Source of the DNA: Paraburkholderia madseniana
GTDB taxonomy: Bacteria > Pseudomonadota > Gammaproteobacteria > Burkholderiales > Burkholderiaceae
Direction of reading: 5' to 3'
DNA: 64,000 nt
Assembly (NCBI RefSeq): GCF_009690905.1
Contig: NZ_VOSW01000013.1
Span: 62,001-126,000 of the forward strand
Of the stretch, positions 1 through 7,476 are shown piece by piece. A model generated the notes under the pieces. The model made no database searches. It was given only the letters and a program-made list of their open reading frames with translations, and was not told the DNA's origin. Every line of letters starts with the position of its first letter. Position 1 is the stretch's first letter. The translations under genes and the position numbers were made by a program.

Positions 1-98
1 ATCATTAAAGCCCGTGGACGTATCTGGCGTGTGTCTGCGAAAAGCACCAGTGAAACGTTATGTATTTACCGGCGGTGCAGATACATTGGGATACAAGA
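1..98 (-). repeat. Copy R1 of the GTATC-box intergenic repeat
   Basis: Read on the minus strand, this stretch starts with two GTATC half-sites 10 bp apart (box at 79-98). About 50 bp later comes an oppositely oriented pair (CAGACACACGCCAGATACG), followed by GGGC and TTTAATG. The same modules in the same order occur at 2768-2870 and 6841-6944. By analogy it should be a promoter or operator region for a minus-strand gene left of the window. Nothing else is seen before the histidine kinase stop at 165. Confidence 0.6.
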
Positions 99-164
99 CG
101 GGGGTAGTTGACGTTCATCGACGAAAACGTACGGCATACAACGCGATCGGCGAGCGATCGGAAT

Positions 165-1481
165 TTAGCCAACGCCTTTCAACACCAGTGTGGCTTCTAG
201 GCCGCCATCGGGCCGGTTATGCAACGATAGCGTCGCGTCCATCGCCAAAGCGAGTTGCCGCGCAATCGCGAGGCCCAACCCGGTACCGCCGGTTCCGCGG
301 TTGCGCGATCCTTCCAGCCGATAGAACGGTTCGAATACCGCTTCCAGCGACTCGGCCGGAATACCCGGCCCGCGATCGAGCACGGAGACCCTCACGTGCC
401 CGTCCTGCGAGGCAACCCTGATCTCGGCCGACCCACCGAACTTCAGCGCGTTATCGACGAGATTGCCCACGATCCGGCGCAACGCCTGAGGACGCGTCAC
501 CAGTGCAGCGTCGATTCGACCGTGCAGCGAAACGTCCTTGCCGGCGTCGACATAGTCGAACACCAGACTGTCGAACAGCGCGTCCGGATCGATACGCAGG
601 GGTGCCTCGCTGGCGCCGTGCATGGTGCGCGCGTACGTGACGCCTTCCTTGACCATGGTTTCCATTTCCTGCAGGTCCTGCTGCAGCTTGGCGCCCTGTG
701 GGCTCTCGTCCATCACGTCGACGCGCAAACGCATGCGGGTAATCGGCGTTTGCAGGTCGTGCGAAATCGCCGCGAGGATCTGCAAGCGCTCGGTCATGTA
801 CAGCCTGATGCGATCCTGCATGGCGTTGAACGCCCTCGCCGCGCGCGCCACTTCGTCCGGGCCGTCTTCGGGCAAGCGCTCCACCTTAAGGTCCGGGCCC
901 AGGGTATCCGCCGCTCGCGCCAAGTGGCTCAACGGGCGTGTTGCCAACCGTACCGCCAGCCAGCAGCACGCGGCCAGCACCACCAGTTGCAGCACCAGCA
1001 ACCATGACAACCACGGCGACAGCGGCGCGCCCGGCATAGGGCGATAGTCGATCGTCAGCGGCGTGCCGTCGCTCAACAGCAGATGGACCTGCAGGCGGTC
1101 CGGATCGCCGGGGACGGCGTTGGCCGTGAGCGGATAGCGCTTGCCGATGCCGTCGGCGATAGATTGAGCCACTCTCGCTGAGAGCTTCGCATCGGGAGGC
1201 GCGCCGGCGACCCCGGGCCCGAGATTGAAGGTATAGGTGCGCCGCGCCAACCTTGGCAACCATTCGGCGCGTTCGTTAGCGGGCAAATGATCGAGCAGCG
1301 CGACGGAGCTGGTGACCTCGCGTTCGATGTAACCCATCATCACGTTCGTCATGGTCTGGTCCCGTTCCGTCATGGTGAGCCAGACCGACAGCGTTTGCAC
1401 CAGCGCAAGGCTGACAAAGAGAATCAGGGCAAGCCGCGCGAACAGCGTGCGCGGCCAACGCAGCAATGCATTCAGCTTCAT
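165..1481 (-). CDS. Sensor histidine kinase, EnvZ-like
   Basis: Inner-membrane sensor kinase of 438 residues that would phosphorylate the response regulator encoded just upstream. Transmembrane segments lie at about 12-35 and 157-178 and enclose a periplasmic sensor region of roughly 120 residues with no family I recognise. A HAMP linker follows (about 180-232). The phosphoacceptor His is at about 241 in AAISHDLQTPITR. ATPase boxes are NLVDNALKF (about 340), DRGPGIP (about 369) and GTGGTGLGLA (about 396). The ATG overlaps the regulator stop codon as ATGA, so the two are translationally coupled. It is the last gene of the GFA-peptide-regulator-kinase operon. The signal sensed cannot be read from the sequence. 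Confidence 0.93.
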   Translation of the reverse strand: MKLNALLRWPRTLFARLALILFVSLALVQTLSVWLTMTERDQTMTNVMMGYIEREVTSSVALLDHLPANERAEWLPRLARRTYTFNLGPGVAGAPPDAKLSARVAQSIADGIGKRYPLTANAVPGDPDRLQVHLLLSDGTPLTIDYRPMPGAPLSPWLSWLLVLQLVVLAACCWLAVRLATRPLSHLARAADTLGPDLKVERLPEDGPDEVARAARAFNAMQDRIRLYMTERLQILAAISHDLQTPITRMRLRVDVMDESPQGAKLQQDLQEMETMVKEGVTYARTMHGASEAPLRIDPDALFDSLVFDYVDAGKDVSLHGRIDAALVTRPQALRRIVGNLVDNALKFGGSAEIRVASQDGHVRVSVLDRGPGIPAESLEAVFEPFYRLEGSRNRGTGGTGLGLAIARQLALAMDATLSLHNRPDGGLEATLVLKGVG

Positions 1482-2218
1482 GGCGTACCTTCGATCATGG
1501 TCACCGCCGCCGAAAATACATAACCCTCACTGCGCAGCGTCTTGATGTACCGAGGCTCGCGCGCGGTGTCCTGCAAGCGCTGGCGCAAACGGCTGACCAG
1601 AAGATCGATCGAGCGGTCGAATGCATCGGCCTGGCGGCCTTGAGTCAGATTGAGCAACTGATCCCGCGTGAGCACGCGCTGGGGATGATCAAGGAACACG
1701 CGCAGCAAGCGGTACTCCGCACCGCTTAAGGCCACCATGGTGCCCTCGGCGTCGAGCAGATGACGCGCCGTGGTGTCGAGACGCCAGTCACCGAAAGCGA
1801 TCATCGGCGCGGATTCCGTCACCTGCATGCCGGGTGGCAGCATCCGCGCGCGGCGCAGCACGGAGCGGATGCGCGCCAGCAGTTCACGCACCGCAAACGG
1901 TTTGGACAGGTAATCGTCCGCGCCCATTTCCAGCCCGACGATGCGATCCGTCTCCTCGCTGCGGGCGGTCAGCATCAAGACCGGTACCGCACGAAACTTG
2001 CCGGCACGCAATTCCCGGCACAGCACGAGACCGTCTTCGCCAGGCATCATCAGATCGAGCACGATCAGATCAGGCGCGCCCTGTTCGAGGACCGTGCGCA
2101 TCTGCCGGCCGTTGGCGGCCAGCGAAACGCGCATGCCGTTCTTCTCGAGATAGGTGGCAAGCAATTCGCGGATGCCGCGATCGTCGTCGACGATCAGGAC
2201 GTGGTCGGTGGTTTCCAT
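1478..2218 (-). CDS. OmpR/PhoB-family response regulator
   Basis: Cytoplasmic transcription factor of 246 residues. The N-terminal receiver domain has the acidic pair in IVDDD, the phosphoacceptor Asp at about 55 in IVLDLMMPG, and the conserved Lys in DDYLSKPF. The C-terminal winged helix (about 145-240) has the OmpR-type SGAEYRLLRVFLDHP and RSIDLLVSRLRQRL segments and ends in TLRSEGYVF. I take the ATG at 2218; a TTG one codon earlier is possible, and AAGGA lies upstream. Such regulators bind direct half-sites spaced about 10 bp, the arrangement of the GTATC pairs in the repeat at 2768-2870 ahead of this operon. Autoregulation is therefore a reasonable inference. Confidence 0.93.
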   Translation of the reverse strand: METTDHVLIVDDDRGIRELLATYLEKNGMRVSLAANGRQMRTVLEQGAPDLIVLDLMMPGEDGLVLCRELRAGKFRAVPVLMLTARSEETDRIVGLEMGADDYLSKPFAVRELLARIRSVLRRARMLPPGMQVTESAPMIAFGDWRLDTTARHLLDAEGTMVALSGAEYRLLRVFLDHPQRVLTRDQLLNLTQGRQADAFDRSIDLLVSRLRQRLQDTAREPRYIKTLRSEGYVFSAAVTMIEGTP

Positions 2219-2225
2219 CAACGGA

Positions 2226-2348
2226 TCAATCCTTTCGACGATTGACGCGCACCCGGTTCACGTTGATCAGCGAACAGTGCACGGGGTGCGCCAGTTCCGC
2301 CGCCAATCCGCCCGCGAGGAAGGCGAGAATTGTCATGAGTTTTCTCAT
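2226..2348 (-). CDS. Possible 40-residue membrane or exported peptide
   Basis: A short frame starts MRKLMTILAFLAGGLAAEL, which resembles a single membrane segment or a signal peptide. It ends basic (NRVRVNRRKD). Three things support translation. GTGGAGGA stands just before the ATG. The ATG overlaps the TGA of the GFA gene by four bases. The stop is only 7 nt before the response-regulator start. The same GGAGG lies inside the end of the GFA gene, so coincidence is possible. No known family is recognised. If real, it could be a small accessory peptide for the two-component system. Confidence 0.45.
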   Translation of the reverse strand: MRKLMTILAFLAGGLAAELAHPVHCSLINVNRVRVNRRKD

Positions 2349-2716
2349 GCATCCTCCACGACGGACAGGCTGGCGCCATTGGCTACGCTCGCCTCCAGCG
2401 TATACGGATCGACACCCTCCAGGCAACCGATGTTGACCCGCCACAGCTGCGGATCTCTACGCGTCTGATGGAATGGATAAATACCGCAGTGCTTGCAGAA
2501 ATAGTGCTTCGCCGTGCGCGTATTGAACTGATAAAGCGTCAGCGCTTCCTCACCCTTCAGGATTTTCAGTTCACCCGCGGCAAACGGCGGCGTCATCAGC
2601 GCGCCCTTGCGCCGGCACAGGCTGCAATTGCAACGCCCAGCGGGCAGGACATCGGTACGGACTTCAAATTTCACGGTCCCGCAATGACAGGATCCTTGCA
2701 GCAGTTCGGTACTCAT
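2345..2716 (-). CDS. GFA/CENP-V domain protein
   Basis: Small cytoplasmic zinc protein of 123 residues in the glutathione-dependent formaldehyde-activating enzyme (GFA) family. The zinc-ligand pattern is visible: GSCHCG at the N-terminus, CNCSLCRRKG around residue 30 and YFCKHCG around residue 75. Members may act in formaldehyde or S-hydroxymethyl-glutathione chemistry, but many have no proven substrate. The ATG at 2716 is chosen because GGAGAAG precedes it and the family N-terminus begins there; the frame stays open about 40 codons upstream. It is the first gene of the operon that continues into the two-component system, and is divergent from the thioredoxin-like gene. Confidence 0.85.
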   Translation of the reverse strand: MSTELLQGSCHCGTVKFEVRTDVLPAGRCNCSLCRRKGALMTPPFAAGELKILKGEEALTLYQFNTRTAKHYFCKHCGIYPFHQTRRDPQLWRVNIGCLEGVDPYTLEASVANGASLSVVEDA

Positions 2717-2767
2717 GTGGCTTCTCCACGGTAGGAATGGCTGCTTTATAGCCTGGTACGCGCGACG

Positions 2768-2870
2768 CTTTGTATCCCAATGTATCTGGGCGTTCCCCTG
2801 ACACAAAACATTGCACCCGCGCCGCCTCGGCGACACAAGCCAGATACGAACGGGCGTTCAAATGCACCCA
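2768..2870. promoter_or_regulatory. Divergent promoter region with copy R2 of the GTATC-box repeat
   Basis: This lies in the 237-bp gap between the GFA operon (start 2716, minus) and the thioredoxin-like gene (start 2954, plus). It contains TGTATCCCAATGTATCTGGG, that is GTATC half-sites 10 bp apart. An inverted pair follows at about 2831-2848, where the minus strand reads GTATCTGGCTTGTGTC. The two pairs face each other across about 45 bp. Over 100 bp it aligns with 6841-6944 and, inverted, with 1-98. The spacing fits an OmpR-type regulator such as the one encoded at 1478-2218; that pairing is inferred. Confidence 0.6.
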
Positions 2871-2953
2871 TGCCAACCACTGGAATGCCTGAGGCGGCGT
2901 ACGGGCCCATGCCCGGATCGCCGCTCTGCTCTCCTCTCTGAAAGGACGCTGAC

Positions 2954-3535
2954 ATGCTCTCCCGACTCAAAACCACCGCTACCGTCGCCCTGTTCGCCGC
3001 CACCGTGACAGCCGGCGCCGCCGCAATCGCGACGCTCGTTGCAAGTCCCGCGGCCAGCGCTGCCGCCGGTCCCGTTGCAAACCAGCTCGACAACAACGCC
3101 ACCGCGCCGGAATTCACTGGCATCGATAAATGGCTCAATAGCGATCCCCTGACCTTGCAACAGTTGCGGGGCAAGGTTGTGCTGGTCGACTTCTGGACCT
3201 ACACCTGCATCAACTGCATCCACGTGCTGCCCTACGTCAAGACCTGGAACCAGAAATACAAGGACCAGGGCCTGGCGGTGGTCGGCGTCCACACACCCGA
3301 GTATCCGTTCGAGCGCAACACGGACAACGTCAAATCGGCGATCAAGCGCTTCGGCATTACGTTCCCAGTCGCGCAGGACAACAACTACGCAACATGGCGC
3401 GCCTACGACAACCAGTATTGGCCCGCGTTTTATCTGGTCGACAAGAAAGGGCACGTGGCCTACACGCACTTCGGCGAAGGCGACTACGAACAGACCGAAG
3501 CGAAGATCAAGGCGTTGCTGGCGGAAAACCCGTGA
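2954..3535 (+). CDS. Exported thioredoxin-like (TlpA/DipZ-type) redox protein
   Basis: Periplasmic thiol-disulfide protein of 193 residues. A signal peptide is visible at about 1-38, ending in SPAASA. The thioredoxin fold follows, with active-site cysteines 85 and 88 in TYTCINC, the segment DFWTYTCINCIHVLPYVKTW and the cis-proline context YWPAFYLVD. The CINC motif and the EYPFERN region are typical of the redoxin domain found at the C-terminus of DipZ-like proteins; here it stands alone without the DsbD-like membrane part. GAAAGGA precedes the ATG. It is divergent from the GFA/two-component operon. Its last codons recur as short echoes at 6822 and 9009. Confidence 0.9.
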   Translation: MLSRLKTTATVALFAATVTAGAAAIATLVASPAASAAAGPVANQLDNNATAPEFTGIDKWLNSDPLTLQQLRGKVVLVDFWTYTCINCIHVLPYVKTWNQKYKDQGLAVVGVHTPEYPFERNTDNVKSAIKRFGITFPVAQDNNYATWRAYDNQYWPAFYLVDKKGHVAYTHFGEGDYEQTEAKIKALLAENP

Positions 3536-3558
3536 TTCGCATCGCAATGTACTTGGGC
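3518..3558 (+). repeat. Partial GTATC-box repeat at the end of the thioredoxin-like gene
   Basis: The last codons of the thioredoxin-like gene run into TTCGCATCGCAATGTACTT, a degraded version of the box. The unit GCTGGCGGAAAA-CCG followed by the box recurs with few changes at 6822-6864 and 9009-9048. Confidence 0.5.
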
Positions 3559-3565
3559 TGATCAA

Positions 3566-4324
3566 TCAGTCATGCCCGCCCGGCACGATCTCGCGGCTGA
3601 ACGCATCCATCTCGCGAATCAGGCTCTGGGCGGCCAGCTTCACCAGCGCGCCGCCCTTCTCCTGAGATGCCTGGGCCGGATCCGAGCCCATCCGTCCATC
3701 GGGATAGCGCGCGCGGAACTCGAGCGCCTCGCGAATCGGCCCGGACGGCGCGATCTGCGGGGCGTAGCGGGCTTTCTTGATCGTCTCGGGAAGCGCCCAC
3801 TGAGTGATGGCAATTTCGGAGGGCGTCGCATGCACGCCATGTCCTTCGGGAAACTGTTCGCGCGCCAACTCGCCCACGCCTTCGAGATCCCACCAGTTGC
3901 ATAGCTTCAGTGCGAACCCCAAGCGGCGCCGCGCAAAACTGGCCTCGGCATAAATCTCGGAGAACGCAGCTTCGATCGACGCGATGTTGCCGCCATGGCC
4001 GTTCAGAAACAGGATTTTCTCGAAGCCATGAACTCCAAGCGAGCGCGTCCAGTCGCCAATGGCCGCAATGAAGGTTGATGGCCGCAAGGAGATGGTTCCC
4101 GGGAAGCCCAGGTGATGCTGGGCCATGCCGATATTGAAGGTCGGCGCAATCAGGATGTCCGCACTCTTCTCGGCTTCGTGCGCGATGATTTCCGGGCACA
4201 GCCAGTCGGTGCCCAAAAGACCGGTGGGGCCGTGCTGCTCGTTCGAACCGATAGGAACGACGATCGAACGGCTTCGCTCCAGGTATTGCCCCACTTCGGC
4301 CCATGTCGACAGGTGTAAAAGCAT
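3566..4324 (-). CDS. Creatininase-family amidohydrolase
   Basis: Probably a cytoplasmic metal-dependent amide hydrolase of 252 residues. The family metal ligands are visible: SNEQHGP (about 27-33), LGTDW (about 38), LNGHGGN (about 108) and an acidic ligand in HATPSE (about 165-170). Family members include creatininase and related ring-opening amidohydrolases; the substrate here is unknown. It lies 126 nt downstream of an MFS permease on the same strand, with a divergent LysR gene beyond it, so the two would serve uptake and hydrolysis of one small amide or lactam. Start at the first ATG, in line with the family N-terminus. Confidence 0.88.
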   Translation of the reverse strand: MLLHLSTWAEVGQYLERSRSIVVPIGSNEQHGPTGLLGTDWLCPEIIAHEAEKSADILIAPTFNIGMAQHHLGFPGTISLRPSTFIAAIGDWTRSLGVHGFEKILFLNGHGGNIASIEAAFSEIYAEASFARRRLGFALKLCNWWDLEGVGELAREQFPEGHGVHATPSEIAITQWALPETIKKARYAPQIAPSGPIREALEFRARYPDGRMGSDPAQASQEKGGALVKLAAQSLIREMDAFSREIVPGGHD

Positions 4325-4450
4325 TTGAAGTCCTCTGCTTCGCCGTGTCCCGCAGGAACGCGGCGCATTGGGTTGACTGCTGCTCCTCGACGACGCCTGC
4401 GGGTGTCGATGGAAGAACGTCCTTATCCGGATCCGGGCGTGCCCAGATCG

Positions 4451-5734
4451 CTATTCTGACGGCAACCTGTTCGCGACGAGCAGCGCAGAGCCGCATAACG
4501 CCAGGCCGGCAATTATCAGGAGTCCAAGATGCAAGTTGCCGGTTGCCGTCTTCGCCCAGCCGATGATGGCGGGTCCCCAGAATCCACCAGACAAGCCAAT
4601 CGTATTGATCAAGGCAATACCGCCCGCTGCCGCATCGCCCTTGATGTATTCAGAGGGGATGGCCCAAAACACCGTATACGCCATCCACAACATCGTCGTG
4701 GTGAGCGTCAACAGGACGAGCGTGGCGACGAGGTTGCCGTCCATCAAAACCGACAGGGAAAGCAATACCGCGGCGAGCAGCGCCGGCACCGAACTGTGAT
4801 AGCGCCGTTCGCCACGTGTGTCCGATCTGCGGCCGATGAAATACATGCCGAAGGCGGCCCCAACGTACGGAATCGCCGAGTACCAGCCAAGCCGGATCGT
4901 ATCGTTGACGCCTTGCGACTTCACGATGGTAGGCAGCCAAAAGCTCATGGCATAGATCGACGCGATGATGCAGAAGTACGCGCACGCCAGCAGATAGATC
5001 TTGGGGTTGCGCAACACAGCCTTGAACGAGTGATCTCCAGCCGGGATCGCCACGAGTTCGGCCTCGAGCAGGCGCTTCTCGTCATCGCTCAGCCAGCGGG
5101 CCTGCGCGGGCCGATCCGACAGGACAAACAGCGTCAGCACACCCAGCACAATGCATGGCAAGCCTTCGGCGAGAAACATCCACTGCCAGCCGGCGAGACC
5201 CGCTGTGCCGGCGAAGGTGGTCATCAGCCAGGCCGAGACGGGGCCACCGACAATGCCGCCAATCGGGCCGGCGAGAAAAACGATCGCGATGGCCCGGGCC
5301 ATACGCGAGGGACCGTACCAGCGCGACAGGTAAAAAATCATGCCCGGCGCGAAACCCGCTTCGAAGATGCCAAGCAGAAAGCGCATTCCGTAGAACATGT
5401 GAACGTTGCGCACAAACAGCATGCAAGCCGATGTGATGCCCCATAACACCAGGATTCGACAGAAGGTTTTCCGTGCGCCGACTCTCGGCAGCATGAGGTT
5501 GCTCGGCAGCTCGAACAGCACGTAGCCCAGAAAGAAGATACCGGCGCCCACACCGTAAGCGGCATCGGAAAACCCGAGGTCGCTTTGCATCTGCAACTTG
5601 GCAAAGCCGACGTTGACGCGATCCAGATAAGCGAACAGATAACACATCAGAAGAAACGGGAGTAGCCGCCAGTTAAGCCTGTCGTAGAGCGCGGAAACAT
5701 CGTCCTCGTCGATTGTGGTTTGAATTGCTGCCAT
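4451..5734 (-). CDS. MFS transporter, anion:cation symporter (ACS) type
   Basis: Inner-membrane permease of 427 residues with about twelve hydrophobic segments. The N-terminus carries the ACS signature RLLPFLLMCYLFAYLDRVNV; a mid-protein segment reads FLAEGLPCIVLGV, and the loop LSDDEKRLLEAE is typical of the tartrate/phthalate/galactonate group. Substrates of this group are organic anions. ATG 5734 has GGGAGA upstream and fits the family start better than the open frame extending to 5815. It is followed by the creatininase-like gene and divergent from the LysR gene at 5872, which probably controls both. Confidence 0.9.
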   Translation of the reverse strand: MAAIQTTIDEDDVSALYDRLNWRLLPFLLMCYLFAYLDRVNVGFAKLQMQSDLGFSDAAYGVGAGIFFLGYVLFELPSNLMLPRVGARKTFCRILVLWGITSACMLFVRNVHMFYGMRFLLGIFEAGFAPGMIFYLSRWYGPSRMARAIAIVFLAGPIGGIVGGPVSAWLMTTFAGTAGLAGWQWMFLAEGLPCIVLGVLTLFVLSDRPAQARWLSDDEKRLLEAELVAIPAGDHSFKAVLRNPKIYLLACAYFCIIASIYAMSFWLPTIVKSQGVNDTIRLGWYSAIPYVGAAFGMYFIGRRSDTRGERRYHSSVPALLAAVLLSLSVLMDGNLVATLVLLTLTTTMLWMAYTVFWAIPSEYIKGDAAAGGIALINTIGLSGGFWGPAIIGWAKTATGNLHLGLLIIAGLALCGSALLVANRLPSE

Positions 5735-5871
5735 GCCTGTCTCCCTGTTCACCGTTTCGTCCGGCTCGTCTTCCGGATGAATAGTGGCAACGCCCAGCCG
5801 AACTAGCAACAGCAACTAAGTTCACGTATCGTTGCTCACAGGGCAACGGCAGCAATGAAAGGACAGCCGAC

Positions 5872-6795
5872 ATGCGAGAAATCAACCAGCAACGCCTCCG
5901 GTATTTCCATGAAGTACTGACTCACGGAACGATTCGCGGCGCCGCGGATAGCCTCAACACGTCCCCTTCCGTGATTACGCGGCAGATCAAGCTACTGGAA
6001 GACGAACTCGGCGTGATGCTGTTCGAGCGCCAGGCCCGCGGCGTCAAGCCCACTGAGTCGGCGGCGCATCTGCTCGAATTCTGGCGAGGGTATCGGTCAC
6101 AGCAGGAGAAACTGGAAGACCAGCTTCATGCCTTGCAGGGCCTCCAGCAAGGCCATGTTCAACTGGCCATCAGCGAAGGCTATGTCGATGCGCTGGTCGA
6201 TGAAGTGCTCACCCCGTTCTGTGCGCGGTATCCCAAGCTGGACATCGGCGTGGAGATCCTTGCTGTCGACGACGTGCTGAACGAAGTGGCCGAAAGCCGC
6301 GCGCATATCGGTCTTGCCTACAATCCGCCGCCGCATTCGCGCATCGAATATCGCGCGAGTTCAGCGCAACCCGTCGTTCTGCTGGTCCGCCCGGAGCATC
6401 CGCTGGCGGTGAGAGGCGGGCCAGCAAGCATCGAAGACGTGCTCGCCTATCCGCTGGCATTGATGCCGGCCACCTTCGGAATCGGTCACGCGGCAAAGAT
6501 GTTGGCGTTCGCCGAGAACATCGAGATCCGTCCGACGCTCACCACGAATTCGCTGAGCGCGCTCAAGCGCTTCGTCGCGTCGGAAAACTTCGTGACGCTC
6601 GTTGGCGAATTTGCCGCGTATCGGGAGATCGCGGCGGGCGAATTAACCGTCGTGCCAATCGACCATCCCCTGTTCCGCGGTATCAAGGCGCGGCTGCTCG
6701 TCAAATCCGGCCGGCCGCTCGCGGCCGCCCCGCAGGAGATGCTCGAATGGATCCTGCGCCATATGACCATGTTCGCGGAGCCGGATAACGCCTAG
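5872..6795 (+). CDS. LysR-family transcriptional regulator
   Basis: DNA-binding regulator of 307 residues. The N-terminal helix-turn-helix covers about 5-63 ([20 protein letters not shown], then [15 protein letters not shown]). The C-terminal part is a periplasmic-binding-protein-like effector domain from about 92. GAAAGGA stands upstream of the ATG. It is divergent from the MFS/creatininase pair with 137 bp between the start codons, the usual place for a LysR operator. The effector is probably the MFS substrate or its product. Confidence 0.92.
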   Translation: MREINQQRLRYFHEVLTHGTIRGAADSLNTSPSVITRQIKLLEDELGVMLFERQARGVKPTESAAHLLEFWRGYRSQQEKLEDQLHALQGLQQGHVQLAISEGYVDALVDEVLTPFCARYPKLDIGVEILAVDDVLNEVAESRAHIGLAYNPPPHSRIEYRASSAQPVVLLVRPEHPLAVRGGPASIEDVLAYPLALMPATFGIGHAAKMLAFAENIEIRPTLTTNSLSALKRFVASENFVTLVGEFAAYREIAAGELTVVPIDHPLFRGIKARLLVKSGRPLAAAPQEMLEWILRHMTMFAEPDNA

Positions 6796-6821
6796 TGCGT
6801 CGACGCATTCGCATCTGTCCC

Positions 6822-6944
6822 TGCTAGCGGAAAACCCGCGCTTCGTATCGCAATGTATCTGGGCCTCCAGGTGATACAGAACATTGCAATTGACCCGGTT
6901 TCTCGACACAAGTCAGATACGTCGGCACGTTTTAATGCATCAAC
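6822..6944 (+). repeat. Copy R3 of the GTATC-box repeat, upstream of the DUF4148 gene
   Basis: It contains CGTATCGCAATGTATCTGGG (10-bp-spaced half-sites), then GTGATACAGAACATTGCA, then the inverted pair CGACACAAGTCAGATACG, and ends in TTTTAATGCA. Over 100 bp it aligns with 2768-2870. It is preceded by GCTAGCGGAAAACCCG, which resembles the last codons of the thioredoxin-like gene. It lies about 107 bp before the DUF4148 start. The rest of the 255-bp gap shows nothing further. Confidence 0.6.
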
Positions 6945-7050
6945 GCCGGATGCAAGACACAAGCAAATCGCAGATGACGGACCGAATTGCTGCCCTTGCT
7001 CCTGACATCGCGGCGCCTTCCTTTTAATTTATTGGTTCACGGAGAACGAC

Positions 7051-7287
7051 ATGAAAACCTCAATGATCGCTTTGGCATTCGCTGCATTCGCTACCGCCGG
7101 CTTCGCTCACGCCTCTGAAGCTCCCGCAACAACCGCTGCTCAATCGGCCGCCACGCAAGTGCAGCAATGGAACCCGAGCCAAACCGGCGCGATGCAAAAG
7201 ACGCGCGCAGAGGTCCGCCACGAACTGGTGCAAGCCCAGCGGGATGGTCAGCTCGCCCAGCTCAGCAGCTTGTATCGCGGTAGCTGA
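7051..7287 (+). CDS. DUF4148 small exported protein
   Basis: Predicted periplasmic protein of 78 residues with a clear signal peptide (MKTSMIALAFAAFATAGFAHA, about 1-21). The mature part carries the DUF4148 pattern TRAEVRHELVQAQRDGQLAQL and ends in SLYRGS. The family is abundant in Burkholderia and relatives and has no established function. GGAGAACGAC precedes the ATG. With R3 of the GTATC-box repeat upstream, it may belong to the regulon of the two-component system at 165-2218. That is an inference from repeat sharing only. Confidence 0.85.
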   Translation: MKTSMIALAFAAFATAGFAHASEAPATTAAQSAATQVQQWNPSQTGAMQKTRAEVRHELVQAQRDGQLAQLSSLYRGS

Positions 7288-7311
7288 TAATCTGAGCGCC
7301 GCAAGATTGAA

Positions 7312-7476
7312 CTATGCTTCCAATACGGTAAGCAATCCTCTTGGTTCAAGATGCTTCACACGTTCCACTACGCCCATACCGAGCACGCTCGGCGTGGGCG
7401 TATCGCGTTCAATGACTCGTGAGATCACGCTGCTATTGATCAGGAACCTCGCTTTATCGCCCATCGGAAATGCCAT
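7312..7476 (-). pseudogene. Possible gene remnant or 54-residue frame
   Basis: On the minus strand an ATG (sharing CATG with the epoxide hydrolase start) opens a frame reading MAFPMGDKARFLINSS and later VISRVIERDTPTPSVLGMGV, ending LLTVLEA at a TAG. The composition looks coding, like the C-terminus of a longer protein, but I cannot assign a family and see no ribosome binding site. It lies antisense to the gap between the DUF4148 and epoxide hydrolase genes. Confidence 0.25.
7369..7402. other. Strong hairpin between DUF4148 and epoxide hydrolase genes
   Basis: TACGCCCA pairs with TGGGCGTA (8 bp), with an inner CCGAG/CTCGG stem around a CACG loop. No run of T follows on the plus strand, so it is not a standard intrinsic terminator. 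It also lies within the possible minus-strand remnant. Confidence 0.5.
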
